Of a DNA stretch of 64,000 nt, positions 39,188 through 50,652 are shown piece after piece. Location: contig CAMZMU010000123.1 in the NCBI GenBank assembly GCA_947311845.1, positions 12,287,652 to 12,351,651 on the forward strand, in the 5' to 3' direction. The DNA is from Poa pratensis (Eukaryota; Streptophyta; Magnoliopsida; Poales; Poaceae). The notes beneath the pieces are model-generated. The model was not told the origin of the DNA. It saw only the letters and a program-made list of their open reading frames with translations, and made no database searches. Position numbers and translations under genes: made by a program. Position 1 is the stretch's first letter; each line of letters begins with the position of its first letter.

Positions 39188-39767
39188 ATGTCGAGCTCCT
39201 CCACTTCAGGCTGCCGCCCCTCATGGCCAAAGCAGCCTGTGGTGTCATTTTCGCGATGTCCTAAATGCCCACGCATCGCGCCACTGAAACGTTGTGCTAG
39301 TAAGAAGGAGAATGCCAACTTTGGGCGCGAGTTTCTGACATGCGAGAGCAAGCCAGAGCAAGTAAGATCTGTCTCTCGCATCCTTTTGCTTTGATTTCTC
39401 CAGTTTTTTTAATTTTTCGCTCAGATCTGGGATTTAGGGTTCATGTTTACTTTTTCAGGGGATGGATCCATGCGACCATTTTGAGTGGTTGGATTTATAC
39501 ATTGCGAGGCTTCAACGGGCGGGCTTAATTGATTCCAAGGGGGGCGCAACCAGCGAGCTCAATCTGCCGTCGAATGTGGAGATTTTGCCCTCTGACATCG
39601 TTGCTCCGCCGATGGGTGTTGCGGAACTGAGAGGCGAACTGAAGAAGTTGAACAAGCACTTAAGGCAGATGAATGATCTGAAGAAGCATGCTAATCTGAT
39701 AGCTGTAGGATTTTATTTCTGTATAGTTGCTCTAGGATTTGTTTATTTGTTGATCATCAGTCGTTAG
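39188..39767 (+). CDS. GRF-type zinc finger protein with C-terminal membrane segment
   Basis: Two exons (39188-39361, 39459-39767) join in phase across a 97-bp GT-AG intron and encode 160 residues. The N-terminus carries a GRF finger (RCPKCPRIAPL, then GREFLTCES, GMDPCDHFEWLD). A helical stretch (VAELRGELKKLNKHLRQMND) and a hydrophobic segment (FYFCIVALGFVYLLII) close the protein. GRF-finger proteins of this layout are abundant and uncharacterised in grasses; GRF fingers in other proteins bind DNA. The ATG lies 69 bp after a solo LTR, so the native leader and promoter are separated by 1.8 kb. The frame is intact. Confidence 0.75.
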
Positions 39768-40440
39768 AGGCAATTAATGCGATGTAAGCTTAATGCGATC
39801 GATCATATGCTCTCTGCCATTTGGACCAATCGCTTATGATAAACCAATCGTGTCATTTGGACCAATTGCTTATGATTTAAGCGCTCTTTAAGATCAAAGC
39901 AAAAAGGCTATTTACTAATAAATCAATTATCCAAATGAAACAAAACTATTGATAAGCAGAAATTATCTATATTTTTTGGGCAGATCTGAAAGACTAGCGA
40001 GGTGGGAGAAATGAATAATCATCCGTAGCAAAATTATCTACTCCGTACAATTTTAGGGGCAGATCTAAACAAGCGAGTGACTAAGCAACAATGGATATAA
40101 AATTATCATCGAATGAAGGGGGCCCGGGCCCGGTTCCACCCCGCTTCTTTCGATGCTAACGATAGCCATCGAATATTCGGGATTATAAAGAGGTCACGCA
40201 CACTTCCAACTAGCGAGGTGGGACTAAACACCAACACGTATGACTCAACAACGAGGTGCCCTAGGCCGACCCCACTAGTCAGACCAAGTGACGGTCAAAA
40301 GAGGTTGACCAGACGAAAACGGCGTGTTTGGCCGTCCGCGGGCCTCAAAAGACCCAAGTAGGCCACAGACGAGGAAAGTTAAGCAAGTAGGACACAGACG
40401 AGGAAAGTTAAGCGAACCAGGGCACAAAAATAATAATCCC

Positions 40441-40640
40441 TTGTTTGTCGAGTGCCCGTTACTCAGCACTTGACAACTAGATATATGCTGAGTTTTTTTT
40501 GTGACACTTGGCAAAGGATGTCACTCGGTAAAAAAATGACAGATAGTGGGACGAAGAACAGTGATACCATTTGGTCCCCTTTTAACAGACTTTATCAAGT
40601 GTCATGTGCACGACACTCAGCAAACCATATGAACATGAAC
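40441..40640. mobile_element. Possible CACTA subterminal remnant (continuation)
   Basis: Repeated words (GTCGAGTGCCCG, CTCAGCACTTGACAA, GACACTTGGCAAAG, CACTCGGT, GACACTCAGCAAA) resemble CACTA subterminal repeats and continue those left of the Mutator-like element. Confidence 0.4.
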
Positions 40641-42322
40641 AAAAAAGAGGCTTCGACGGATGTCTCCGGTGACAATAGCCTCCTCCACAGTCGTCACAAC
40701 AGCCTCCTGTCCACTGATGACGTCCTCTCTGTTCGATGATGATGGACTCATGCAATCTCCCCTCCGCCGCTGTCAACGTTCTCCTCTAGCCGTTGTGAAG
40801 GCCGGTGATGATAGCCTCCTTTACCGCCACCTCGACGGACTCTCTCCACCGAGGCCTTCCTCTATGGTCGACGATGATGGCATCATCTGGCATCCTTTTA
40901 ACATGACGACGAGTTCATGTATATCTCAGGCGACGACGACAACCTCGTCTGTGCCAACAACCTTCTTTTCGACAGACAGTGACGACCTCCCCCCCATCTG
41001 ATGACAATGGCTTATTACTCCGGTTATCGAGACGGGTGGTCGGGATCGCGAGGAGGTAGGACAGTGACGTGGTGTGCTGGCGAGGGAGGGAAGATAAGGG
41101 GAGAGAGAGGAGAGATGATGCCACATCATTTATCTGCACCTCCTTCCTCTAGACCAATCAGACAAAAGCATGCAGATCATCGATCGGTTTCTTTGATGAG
41201 TAACCACAATATTGCACTAAAAAACAACTATACCATAATATTTGGCTAGATTAATTTTCCTTTTATTCCTATTTTCCTTCTTAGAAGGTTTGCATTGAAA
41301 ATTATTACTCCCTCTCATTCTCAATAAATGTCGCTAGTATAGTTGTAGATTTGTGCATTATATGTTCATTTTCCCCGATGCTTTTAGAAAATATGTCTAA
41401 TTCCATGTTTATCATTTTTCTCTAGCAATTGGTACAGATAAATAAATCATTACAAAAGATTGCATTTTGAAGATTTTCTACTTTTTTTTTAACTTTTTCA
41501 AACTAAGTCCAAAATCGGCGGCAAAACGCATTGCTAGTGCCTGAATATCTTAGATCTTTTGGACTAATACTTTGAATCCTAATTGGGTACCTTGAAATGA
41601 TTTCTTTTGGCAATTTTTAATACCAAATTAGAGCACACTTGTAGTTTAAAATTGAATTACTTTGGACAAATCAATCAAAATTCATTTAAATAGTCGAAAG
41701 TAGATGGAATGCTAGAAAATTCTTAATACTTGGCAATTAGCCATATAATATGGTCTACTTGCACTTGCTTCACTAGAAAACCTTATTTGGCACTAAAAGC
41801 TAATAATGAAAACCCCCGTTTTAAACAAAAGAACAGGAAAATCCGTTTGGAATAAGGTTTGTCATATAAAAAAGTCCTTACCTTGTAAGGTGTACTGTGG
41901 TAAAAACCCTCGTGAGTGAACAATATACCATATGGTTCACGAATTCCATGGTAAATGGTTTGTACATCAACCACGGAAAAGGATGTCGTGGTAAGACATA
42001 TAGGGACACGTGGTAAACTCCTTTAAGATAATATGTGCTTTTGACTTTTAGCTTCTAACTTGACATTCTTACATCATGGTATAAGTCAAAAGTAAAAGCC
42101 TAAACACCTATTTAGATTTTTTTTTAACTTATAAGCCAATAGCCAAAATTAATCCCAATCAAACATGGAGTCCGTTGCCGTGAGTTTGATGTAGGCCACA
42201 GTTTTTTTTTTAATATTACGGTGGCAGGGTCTTGAATTTGAAAACTATTGACTATGATATCATATTAAACTTTTGCACCAACCAACTCAAAAGTGAACTA
42301 ATGGAAAGAGAGCTGGGTAATA
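40641..42322. other. No gene recognised
   Basis: It holds a GATGAC/CCTCC-rich imperfectly repetitive patch at 40660-41000, and a lone CTCCCTCTCATTCTC at 41313 that may be one end of a broken Stowaway. The rest is AT-rich and featureless. Confidence 0.4.
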
Positions 42323-42482
42323 CTCTCTCTGTTTCGAAATATAAGATGTTTAATCTTTTGTCCACATTCACATGTATCTAGATGTATGTGGGCATGTTTT
42401 AATATATATGTACACTCATTAGTTTTGCACCTAGCCAACATGTGAGCTAGATAGAACATCTTATATTGTGGAACGGAGTGAG
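42323..42482. mobile_element. Stowaway MITE
   Basis: 160 bp. CTCTCTCTGTTTCGAAATAT at the left is inverted at the right as ATATTGTGGAACGGAGTGAG, with internal AAGATGTT and AACATCTT. TA flanks both sides. Confidence 0.9.
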
Positions 42483-42484
42483 TA

Positions 42485-43245
42485 TATGTCAACATGCGTC
42501 ACCACTCAACAACCTCTTTCGCCCTTCTCCATTTGAGTTGCACAAACAATACTGTACAGGTCCTCGAACCAGCATTTGATGTTATTTACATCCATGGTGA
42601 ATGTTTTTGAACCATTATCATTAGAAGCTTTTAATAGAAGGCAAACTATCTGCAAATGTCAGACATGAAGCAGTACGCTGTTTCTAGTGGACTAGATCAT
42701 GGGTCATTTTTTTCTTTGTTAGCTGGGCCTTATTCCTTAGGTTGGCTTGGGCTTTTTCTTCTTTTAGTTAGGTACGAAGGGATTAAATGGGGTGGAGCCA
42801 TTGGGCTATGACCATTACCGGCAGACTGATCCAGGAAATGCAAGACATTCAACACATTTTTCTTCGCTCACAAAACAAAAGCTGTTGCTAACAAAAAATT
42901 GACGCATTTTTTTTTTCTCGAGCGTTGATTTCTAGAATAGTAAGCAAAAGTGGAATCACAAGGCTATGACTTGGTAAGAGTCTTATTCTCCATCTATTGT
43001 ACGCCGTGCTATAGTGGGAGGCGATCAATCACTGCCGTCTTGTTGTCATACCGAGAGTCGAGAAGCCGAGTCGTCCAGAGGAATCTGCAATACAAATGCA
43101 TACATCGCCATGACAGAGTTCCATGCATAGACGACATGATATTAAAATTTATTTAATAGTATATGGAAAATATTTTATATCCATATTGCTTAAAGTGTTT
43201 ATTGGTGTAATTTCGTATATACTTATATAAATTATGATCTTTAAT
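42485..43245. other. No gene recognised
   Basis: AT-rich spacer. No repeat ends or conserved protein are visible. Confidence 0.35.
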
Positions 43246-43441
43246 AGGGGCGTATCCAGTGAGGTGCCATGGGTGCCATGGCACCCCCCTAAAATATATA
43301 GAAATTCATTTAGCTCCTAATATTTGGACTAATTCTTGCTAAATGCTACTAGTATTTGGACTAATTATTACTAAATGCTCAGTATAATAGGGAAGTTTTA
43401 AAACTTGGCACCCCCACCAATTTTATCCTAGATCCGCACTT
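43246..43441. mobile_element. hAT-type MITE, degenerate
   Basis: Ends AGGGGCGTATCCAGTG and the inverted-like CCTAGATCCGCAC; inside, CATGGCACCCCC and GGCACCCCC. It resembles the element at 55285-55461. No clean 8-bp TSD is seen. Confidence 0.6.
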
Positions 43442-44230
43442 AATTCTTTATGCTTAAATGTGTTGGGGAAAGGGCATATTTTCATGGATCGAAGAAGGAT
43501 GAGTTTGCTGATTTGATTGTTCCGCTGCTCAGCATAAGGGAAAATTTAACAACCCGTGTCACCGATCTACATGCCGCACAATCATGAATATCTTTGTTGT
43601 CGGGTAACGCTTCTCTTTGAGTGGCATCGAAAAGTTATGTCATTTAAAATTTATGCATTGTGAAGTGGGAATAAATATGCGTTGAGTGAGTCATATAGAT
43701 ATTTATCAATAATTTAAGCTTATATTTATAAATTTGATATACTACGAATGGGAATACAGATTATTTGAATTTAATTATATATGAAGGGCCTTGAATTTTA
43801 CTTTCATCCCGGGCTACCAAAATCTTAGGACCAACCCTGACAAAGGGGGAAGGCTACTGTATACACGGCGACTATGCAACCTGGTCAAGCTAGTCTTTTG
43901 AGAAGGAGACGCAAGCTCCTCTTTCATCCTAGAAAGAAAGAAGAAATGATCCCATCTAAAGAGAAAATACCAAGATGCTAGACTAGGATTCACATTGTCA
44001 TGCCGTGTTGCCACGACACGAAGGCCCCCACATAGAAGGGCTTGCTGACTTGATGCCGATTGTCTGGTGCTTGACGTTACAACTTACAGGCCGTGTTGTC
44101 CAATCTTGCATCCAATTGATATTTCATCTTAAAGTTTCCATAGATATGGCACTTATTGCTGTGGAGTAATGGTTGTGGTGTGTCCGTGTGACATTTGCAT
44201 GATTGGGATTCTATTTACATGGTGAGGCAC
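43442..44230. other. No gene recognised
   Basis: AT-rich spacer ending at the target site of the ORF1-only retroposon. No feature is supported. Confidence 0.35.
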
Positions 44231-44243
44231 ATACAACTGAATT

Positions 44244-46481
44244 TTTTTTTTGACCGTAACCGGCAGGAGCTCTGCCATTGCATTATTAGAAGAAAGAATT
44301 GATCCAATTTATAAGGGGAAACCGGACCCAAACCCATACAAAGCACGGATAATTACGGGAACCGGTGAAAACCACGCAACACACTATAAAAGGAGTTAAG
44401 GCACATCATCGGAGCCGGAAACAAGACTCCTTAGGCCCAATACCATCGGGGACACCTTGTAATCAGCAACACCAAGCAACACCACCCGGAGATCACTCAC
44501 CCGACAAAGGGAGAGCTTGCGCCTAGCCATATGAGTGCAGCCACTAACCATTAACTTGTACCATCTCACGAATTGCCTGGAGCGCCGTCGGCGAAGCTGG
44601 CTGCTTGCACAAACGAAGATAAGGCTTCATCTTGTCTTGCACATCTTCCTCGGAGCCTTTCTTCAATACATGTCCCTTCGGAAGTTCTCCAAAAGACTCT
44701 GCCAATCTGAACTCGGCACGGTTGGCAACTGGAATGACACACTGTTTGTTCTTCTTGTCCAACCGGATGCTTCGTCGCTCGGCCAAAGAGGGAACATCCA
44801 TCCGAAGCTGCTTGGCCTTGGGCATGTCAGTAATCTCACGACAGAGCTCCATCATCGAAGAAGGCAAGGTCTTCTCCTGTGGCTCAATCGCTTCATACTG
44901 AGCCATCACCTTCGCGATCTTCTCCTCCGGGTTAAGGGTATCAGAACTCTCCAACTCCTCCAATGCCAAAGACATCTCCGCTCCAAGATCCTTCATCGAG
45001 GGCCCCTGCATCACAGGGGATACGTGCTCCAAAGCAACAAAAGGCGTGAAGGTGGAATCCAGGGCAAGCGCCGACGCGGGAAGGCTCACACCCCTGGGAG
45101 AGTAGGACCCAAATCGCTCAACCTCGCAGCCAGCCAGCTCTACGGGCGCCTCACCAACTGATCTAGCAAGCAAATCCACCTCAGTCAGCTCCAAGCTCTT
45201 GTAAGAAGCCCCAACTTCATCAACCTTGCCTTGCTCCTCCACGCCTTGAAGCACCATCTCCGGTAGGACCAAGTTTGAATCAGGAGAGTCATCCACAGAC
45301 TGCGGAATCACACCATCAGACACCCCATCTTCTGCACAAGCAGAGCTGCCATTGGTCACGTCGAGCGCCGCCGAATCGACAACCTCGACCAAAGCAAGCC
45401 TTCCACCAATTGCCTCCATCAGCTCCCAAAGGCCCAAGACTTGCTCAGACCAACCCTGCACAACGGCGACCAACTCGCGAAGGGGCAGGAACACCTCCTC
45501 CAATCGAGCTGCGAACATGGCCTGTAGCTCAGTGCTCAGAGCCTCAGCTTGAGCTGCAAGGAGAGGCCTCAAACCTGCCACCGGACTGTCAGCATCAGCA
45601 GCAGCTTCCCCCAGCCCAGCCACCAGGTTGGGCGCATCCAGAGGAGCCACAACCGCAGCCCATGAGCCCTGAGGTCGACGAGGAGGGCTCGGAGGCGAGT
45701 GGCTGCCAGGCTTGTCCCTTGAGCGGCACGGAGGCGAGCAGGAGCGGCGGTCCGGCGCTTGACTGGCAGAAAAGCGAGCCGGGCAGTCCCTCTCGCGATG
45801 TCCAGAGTGATGGCATCCCAGACACCGGACGGGGCCACGACAGTCGGCGACGAAGTGGTCCGGCGACAAGCAGCGGAAGCAGAGGCTGAAGGTCCTCTGC
45901 TTGAAGGCTTGGGAGAGTCCCGTTTCCTTCCTGGGCGGCGGAGCAGGCGCCTTCTGCAGTCTCGAGCGCCGTCGACCCCCAACCTCCTCCCAACCCCGCT
46001 CCGCAGGCGCCGAAGGAACCTCGGAGATGTGCACCGGTGTGAAATTTGGGGGGAGCTGGTCAGGGGGAGGCGGCAGGCGGACCTCAAAGCACCCGAGGGG
46101 AGGAGAGACGAGAGCTCCATCTCCTCCAACATCAGCAATGGAGACTGCGGGATTTGCAGATCCCCCTCCTCCCCATCACGGCGCAGCGGCTCAGGCGGGG
46201 TCACAGACACCCGCTCCTCCACAGACGAAGAGGGCGGCCGCGCGGTCGTCGGCGGCGGCGGAGCCCCCCTCCAGATCTGAAACGACGACGAAGGCGGGCT
46301 GCGGGGAGAGGCCGGAGAGGTCTTGTGGTGACAAACCTGCAGGGTGGACGGCGAGTGGCGGCCGCAGCACGGAGCTAGGCTGGGGCTGGGGCTGGGAAGG
46401 GTTGGGGGTGGGCGATGGCGCCGGGGCGGCGGCCGCCGCGTCGCGGACAGAGTCGCGAGAGCTCATCCGCGCATCTGGTTT
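44244..46481 (-). mobile_element. ORF1-only non-LTR retroposon
   Basis: A perfect 13-bp direct repeat ATACAACTGAATT flanks it (44231-44243 and 46482-46494). The left edge is a T tract on the + strand, that is, a poly(A) tail on the - strand. Between lie 2.24 kb that code only for an ORF1-type zinc-knuckle protein, with no RT or endonuclease. Retroposition by a LINE machinery in trans is the simplest reading. Confidence 0.85.
44544..46466 (-). pseudogene. LINE ORF1-like zinc-knuckle protein
   Basis: The - strand ATG at 46466 (MSSRDSVRDAAAAAPAP) leads into a frame that stops early. A second frame from 46034 runs 496 residues to 44544: HISEVPSAPAERGWEEVGG, two CCHC knuckles (CFRCLSPDHFVADC, CLGCHHSGHRERDC), a proline-rich linker, and a long acidic/leucine-rich C-terminal half. 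Plant LINE ORF1 proteins bind RNA through such knuckles. The 496-residue part is open; the N-terminus needs at least one frame change, so the copy is probably inactive. Confidence 0.7.
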
Positions 46482-46539
46482 ATACAACTGAATTATCATC
46501 CCATAAAATCCTGGCCTCGATTGAAGAACCATGTCATGG

Positions 46540-46945
46540 TCCTTTCCTATACTTCATGTTCTGTATTTGTGCTCGCCAAACTGACAGGAAAATTCTTGAA
46601 CTTCAGTGAGGCGGGATGCAACTTGTTTGACATTGCTTCACATATTGACCGGGAAAGATTTAAGACTTTAGGGAGTTCCCCGTGCATGATTGATGCCACA
46701 AGATATGGGAATGTGTCCCGCTTTATTAATCATAGGTGTAAGACGCTTATCTATGTGTTTCTTCATGACAGTTGCTCGCCCAACCTGAATATCCGTTTAG
46801 TACCGGTGCATACTGGGTAGCAAATATTGCCAGTTAGCTTACGTTGGCTTGGTTGCTAAACAAGATGTAAGCATAAAGAGGAACTGTCCTATGACTATCG
46901 ACAAAAGCTTCTACCTGGCGATGGCTGCCCTCTGTCATCCATTGC
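46540..46945 (+). pseudogene. SET-domain histone methyltransferase fragment (SUVR type)
   Basis: The + strand encodes EAGCNLFDIASHIDRERF, then MIDATRYGNVSRFINH, CSPNLNIRLVPVH, YCQLAYVGLVAKQDV and EELSYDYRQKLLPGDGCP. These are consecutive blocks of a plant SUVR-type SET domain, including the RFINHSCSPN cofactor site and the tyrosine of the YDY motif. INH and CSPNL are separated by a 36-bp insert with GT...AG ends, too short for a normal plant intron. Further frame changes and the absence of pre-SET and post-SET parts make it a pseudogene. Confidence 0.75.
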
Positions 46946-47612
46946 TTAGTAGATTATCTTCAGAAGCTCGTAAAATGGTGATCAGTTAGCAACAGATAAC
47001 ATGTTTTCCTAGAGCTTGAATGCAGGGGTAGCATCACATTCTGCAGGCAACCAATAGTGTCTCTGACTATATGTACACTGGTGATTTGTTAGAAGCAGCC
47101 TGAAATTAGAGAAATTCAGGCTGCATTTGCTTGCAGGCGAGATGTCAGTTTCTTTGTAAGATATGTTCATTCAATTCTAATTGCTCATAAGGATAAGATC
47201 CATCATCGAAGTTGAATTAAGCAAGAGTCTGTACTTGTTAGTCGGCTGATGATCCTGGAGTTTTGCTTGTGTTTGCAGATGCAGTGCCAGTTTCGGCAGT
47301 GTTGTAGGAAACTTTGCATGCACAATGGAGTTACAACCTGTTTCGGTAGGTATGGATGAAAAAAGAAATTCAGATCCATAATCTGTGATGATATTACAAC
47401 CTGTCTTGTAGTTGGACATGAGAATTTTTGTTTGTATGAAGTGGAATTTGAACTAGCACTGCCCACTCAAGACAAACATAGCCCTTGACGCTCGCCTACT
47501 TGGGGACGCGGGAACCTGTGGTGTGCGCTGGTTTGGCCGTCAACGTACCTGTCGCGTTTACGTCCAGTCAAGATGACAAGGCACTGTCGCAAAACAACAT
47601 GAATCCATCCTA
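46946..47612. other. No gene recognised
   Basis: Possibly 3' flank of the SET-domain source gene. No conserved reading frame or repeat end is seen. Confidence 0.35.
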
Positions 47613-47694
47613 GTCTCTGTCCGTCAGAAATATAGAACGTTTTGGTAGGCTAAAATGGTCTACCAAAACGTCTTATATATTGGAACAGAGGTAG
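47613..47694. mobile_element. Very short Stowaway MITE
   Basis: 82 bp with nearly complete self-complementarity: ATATAGAACGTTTTGGTAG is inverted as CTACCAAAACGTCTTATAT, and ends GTCTCTGTCC pair with GGAACAGAGGTAG. TA flanks both sides. Confidence 0.85.
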
Positions 47695-47696
47695 TA

Positions 47697-48539
47697 TTAG
47701 TTACTTGTTGCTATGCCCAGATTATTTTCGTAGCCAGTTATGGTCTGAAACAACACAGCACGGATATTCATTTTCTTTATTTCTTTGAGAACTGCTGGAT
47801 ATGCATATGCCGAACAAGTTTTCCTTGCAGGACAGGGACTGTAACGGAGAATGTGTGGGCCGAAGACTGAAGGATAAAGTGGCCCAGAGATGCCCAGTGA
47901 CCACCTTTCTCTCAGCAGCAAAAACATGCCTACTCCTACTGCAAACCGGTAGCAACTTACAAAACTAATAAAAAAAACTTGCAAAACCAATAAACTAACG
48001 ACACAAAGTCAAGAGGTTAAAAACCAAAAACCTTCTCTAAATCACATAGGCACAGCTCTATGTCAGTGTCACCACTAGATTCTCCAAATCCAGCGACGAT
48101 TCTCATCTCACCCGATCGATCTAGGTAAAAATTTGCGTGGGCAGGTAACAAGATAATCTTTTGGCTAGGGATAACTACACAAGATAAGCGAAGCGAAGCT
48201 TTGAAGGGTGCACCGGGAATCACATTCACCCGCGCTTTGCATATCTGCCCAGAGCATGGATCTTTAGCTTTGCAAGGAAGAATCATCTCAAAGGTGGCAT
48301 ATACAGAAATAATACTCCTATTTGAATGCTACGGGTGATAAGGTCGACCCGTTCCACGTGTGGTAACCGCAGGGTGCGCGCTAGTCACTCGGTCAAACAC
48401 CAGTTAATTTGGAGTTGACTACAGTTTGCACAGACAAATTCGCCCTTGAGGAAAGCAAGTTGCAGAGACATTCGTCCTTTGGGACCATCCGATAACAAAA
48501 GTTGCAGAAACACCGAACTGAATTTTGCAACCCACCCTT
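47697..48539. other. No gene recognised
   Basis: An 89-residue - strand frame (48286-48017) has no family signature and I would not call it a gene. Confidence 0.35.
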
Positions 48540-48542
48540 TGA

Positions 48543-49429
48543 GAGCATCTCCACTCGCGGCGCCCAAATGGGCGCCCAAAGGCCGTCCGGACAGGCCCTT
48601 TGGGCGCCGTCCGGACTACCTTGCCCATTTGGGCGTCCTCGCTCCCCACTCGCGACGCCCAAATCTTATTCAAATATGAAATTTTGATACGAAAATGCAT
48701 ATATCTCATTGAAATTTCATTCAAACTAATATAATTCATTCAAATTTAAATCTAGACCTAGACTAGATCTAGTAAGTAGGGTGGCACGCCGGACACCGGT
48801 AGTTGGGGCAGGCGCCGGCCCTTGCGGCGGCGAGCACAGGACCCCGGCGGCAGCTCGAGCAGAGGCAGTAGAGGTATGTGGAGGTGGTGGCGGCGGAGCT
48901 GGAGGTGGTGGCGGCGGAGGAGGTGGCGGCGGCGATGGCGGCGGCAGAGGCTATGTCGGCCTCGATGGCGAGCTGCATGTGGCCGGGATCCCACTCCGGC
49001 GTCGGCGGCCAGTCCTCCAAGCCGTCATCATCACCAGTCCTCCAGGCGTCGACGGCTCGCCTGCCACACCATTAACGGCTCGCCTGCATTGACGCCGCCG
49101 TGGCGCAGACGCTTCCTCGCCGCAGAGCGAAGCGACGCGTCGCTGCGCCCGGCTGGGAAACCGAGACGCCGCCCGGCATTAATGCAGCCTCTTGTCTCAC
49201 TGCCAAGCGTGGCCCGCGCGTCGGGAGCCGACGTGGCGTCGCGTTTCCTTCCGTCCGGGGCCGCCCCAAGCCTCCCCAATTTGAGGGCGTGGGCTGGGCG
49301 TGCCGGACACAAAACTGGGCCGCGCCGGACCGAATTCGCGTTTGGGCGCCGCGAGTGGGCGCGATTTTGTGTCCGGCACGCCCCAAACGCGTTTGGGCGG
49401 CCGTTTGGGCGCCCCGAGTGGAGATGCTC
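48543..49429. mobile_element. Non-autonomous PIF/Harbinger-type element
   Basis: Ends GAGCATCTCCACTCGCGGCG and, inverted, GAGCATCTCCACTCGGGGCG; TGA on both sides (48540-48542 and 49430-49432) is the 3-bp target duplication. The inside has GGCGCCCAAA-type direct and inverted words and GGCGGC-rich tracts (48880-48950) that produce long but meaningless open frames. Confidence 0.82.
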
Positions 49430-49432
49430 TGA

Positions 49433-50652
49433 CATTGACTTGGTTGGACCCAACAATGCATCCACTTGTTCTTTACTTCCTCCAATCCAAAATTCCAGGT
49501 CTTTTGGGACATCGACAGTCTTCAAGATATCATCCTTGACCATCATATTATGTAAAGCATGTCATCCCACATAAAAATATTTATATGACTACACAAGTAT
49601 ATTTCATGATAAATCTCGCAAAATCAACTTGATGTTTGGGTGCTAGTAATTCATTTCTGATAGATGGTCAAACTTAGAAAAAAATGTGTCAAAAAAGGCT
49701 GTTGGATCTGCTTTTCATTGCAATAGTAGGAGAGTACAAAGTTGGCAAGAGGCCAAGAAAAAGAAAAGAGAAAGCTAAAGTAGAAAAGAGGCAGGGAAAA
49801 ACCATTATGATGTGTTTGGATGTAGGAAAAACTGCTCGGAATTGAATTGGACCGGGAATTCCAAATCCAAGATGGAAAGGAAATACGCTCCAATTCAAAT
49901 TCTGTTATTTGGTTGTCCATGGTATTTACGGTTGGAATCAGGACCATAGGACAATTAATCTGGCTATCTTGGTCTTTGTATCAGCTCTTGTGACATTGTA
50001 CATCCCGTGACTCTCTCCATGTTTTTGAATCTTCCATGGCCCGCAAATGGAACTGGGAGAGCGTTGATGCAGTGTTCAGGAGAAAATACGAGCATTTCGC
50101 TCCTTCCATCTGGTCCACAACTTACAATTTTGACTACTGAAAATGCTTAAATTGTCAGCATATAGGAATCAGAGATAGTATCTTTTAGGGTCAAGAGAGA
50201 ACTTTATTCACCTGACAAAGAGTTTGACCTACAACCATCATCAGCGACGTGAGCAAATGGAAAAGGGACTTGGAATGCTACACTTTGCAAGCATTTTTCA
50301 CCCCCATGTTAAATTGTTCCTTAGCGTTTGACTTTTTATATCCCGCACGGCACGGGGTTGCTACCACAAAGCCGTAAATAATATCTTGGAGAAAAATATG
50401 TAGGAGAGAGCAGAGGTAAGAAAATATAAAAATGTATATATGCATGCAAATATGGGTATATAAATCCTTGAGACTTGATATGTATGTAACCTCTTAACCA
50501 AACGAGGTATCGAGAACTAAACAAGGGATCGAAATCGACAGGCTGACGCACATGAGCACGAGCGCAGGTGCAGAATAAACATGTGATGCATACGGGCATG
50601 AACAAGGGACGCTAATTTTGGGCGCTAGCGGCAAAAACGATAAGGAAAATCA
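49433..50652. other. No gene recognised
   Basis: AT-rich spacer. No repeat termini or conserved protein are visible. Confidence 0.35.

Larger units (their letters stand above)
33961..40440. mobile_element. Mutator-like element carrying two host-type genes
   Basis: Terminal inverted repeats of about 190 bp (33961-34150 and 40252-40440) begin GGGCTTATTATTTCTGTGCC and, inverted, GGGATTATTATTTTTGTGCC. Directly outside are TTGTTTGGC (33952-33960) and TTGTTTGTC (40441-40449), a 9-bp duplication with one mismatch, as Mutator elements make. No MURA-type transposase is visible. Inside are a B3-like gene, a 653-bp tandem duplication, a solo LTR and a GRF-finger gene. Subtracting the LTR, the element is about 4.7 kb. 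This is Pack-MULE architecture. Confidence 0.8.

Noticed and set aside
41313..41345. CTCCCTCTCATTCTC as a complete Stowaway element
   Set aside because: No inverted partner end was found nearby; at most a fragment.
45275..46378. Long + strand open frames (about 200 residues) over the ORF1-only retroposon
   Set aside because: Antisense to the zinc-knuckle ORF1 and low-complexity; no domain.
48769..49574. Long alanine/arginine-rich open frames on both strands
   Set aside because: They arise from GGC tracts inside a Harbinger-type element and lack any conserved motif.
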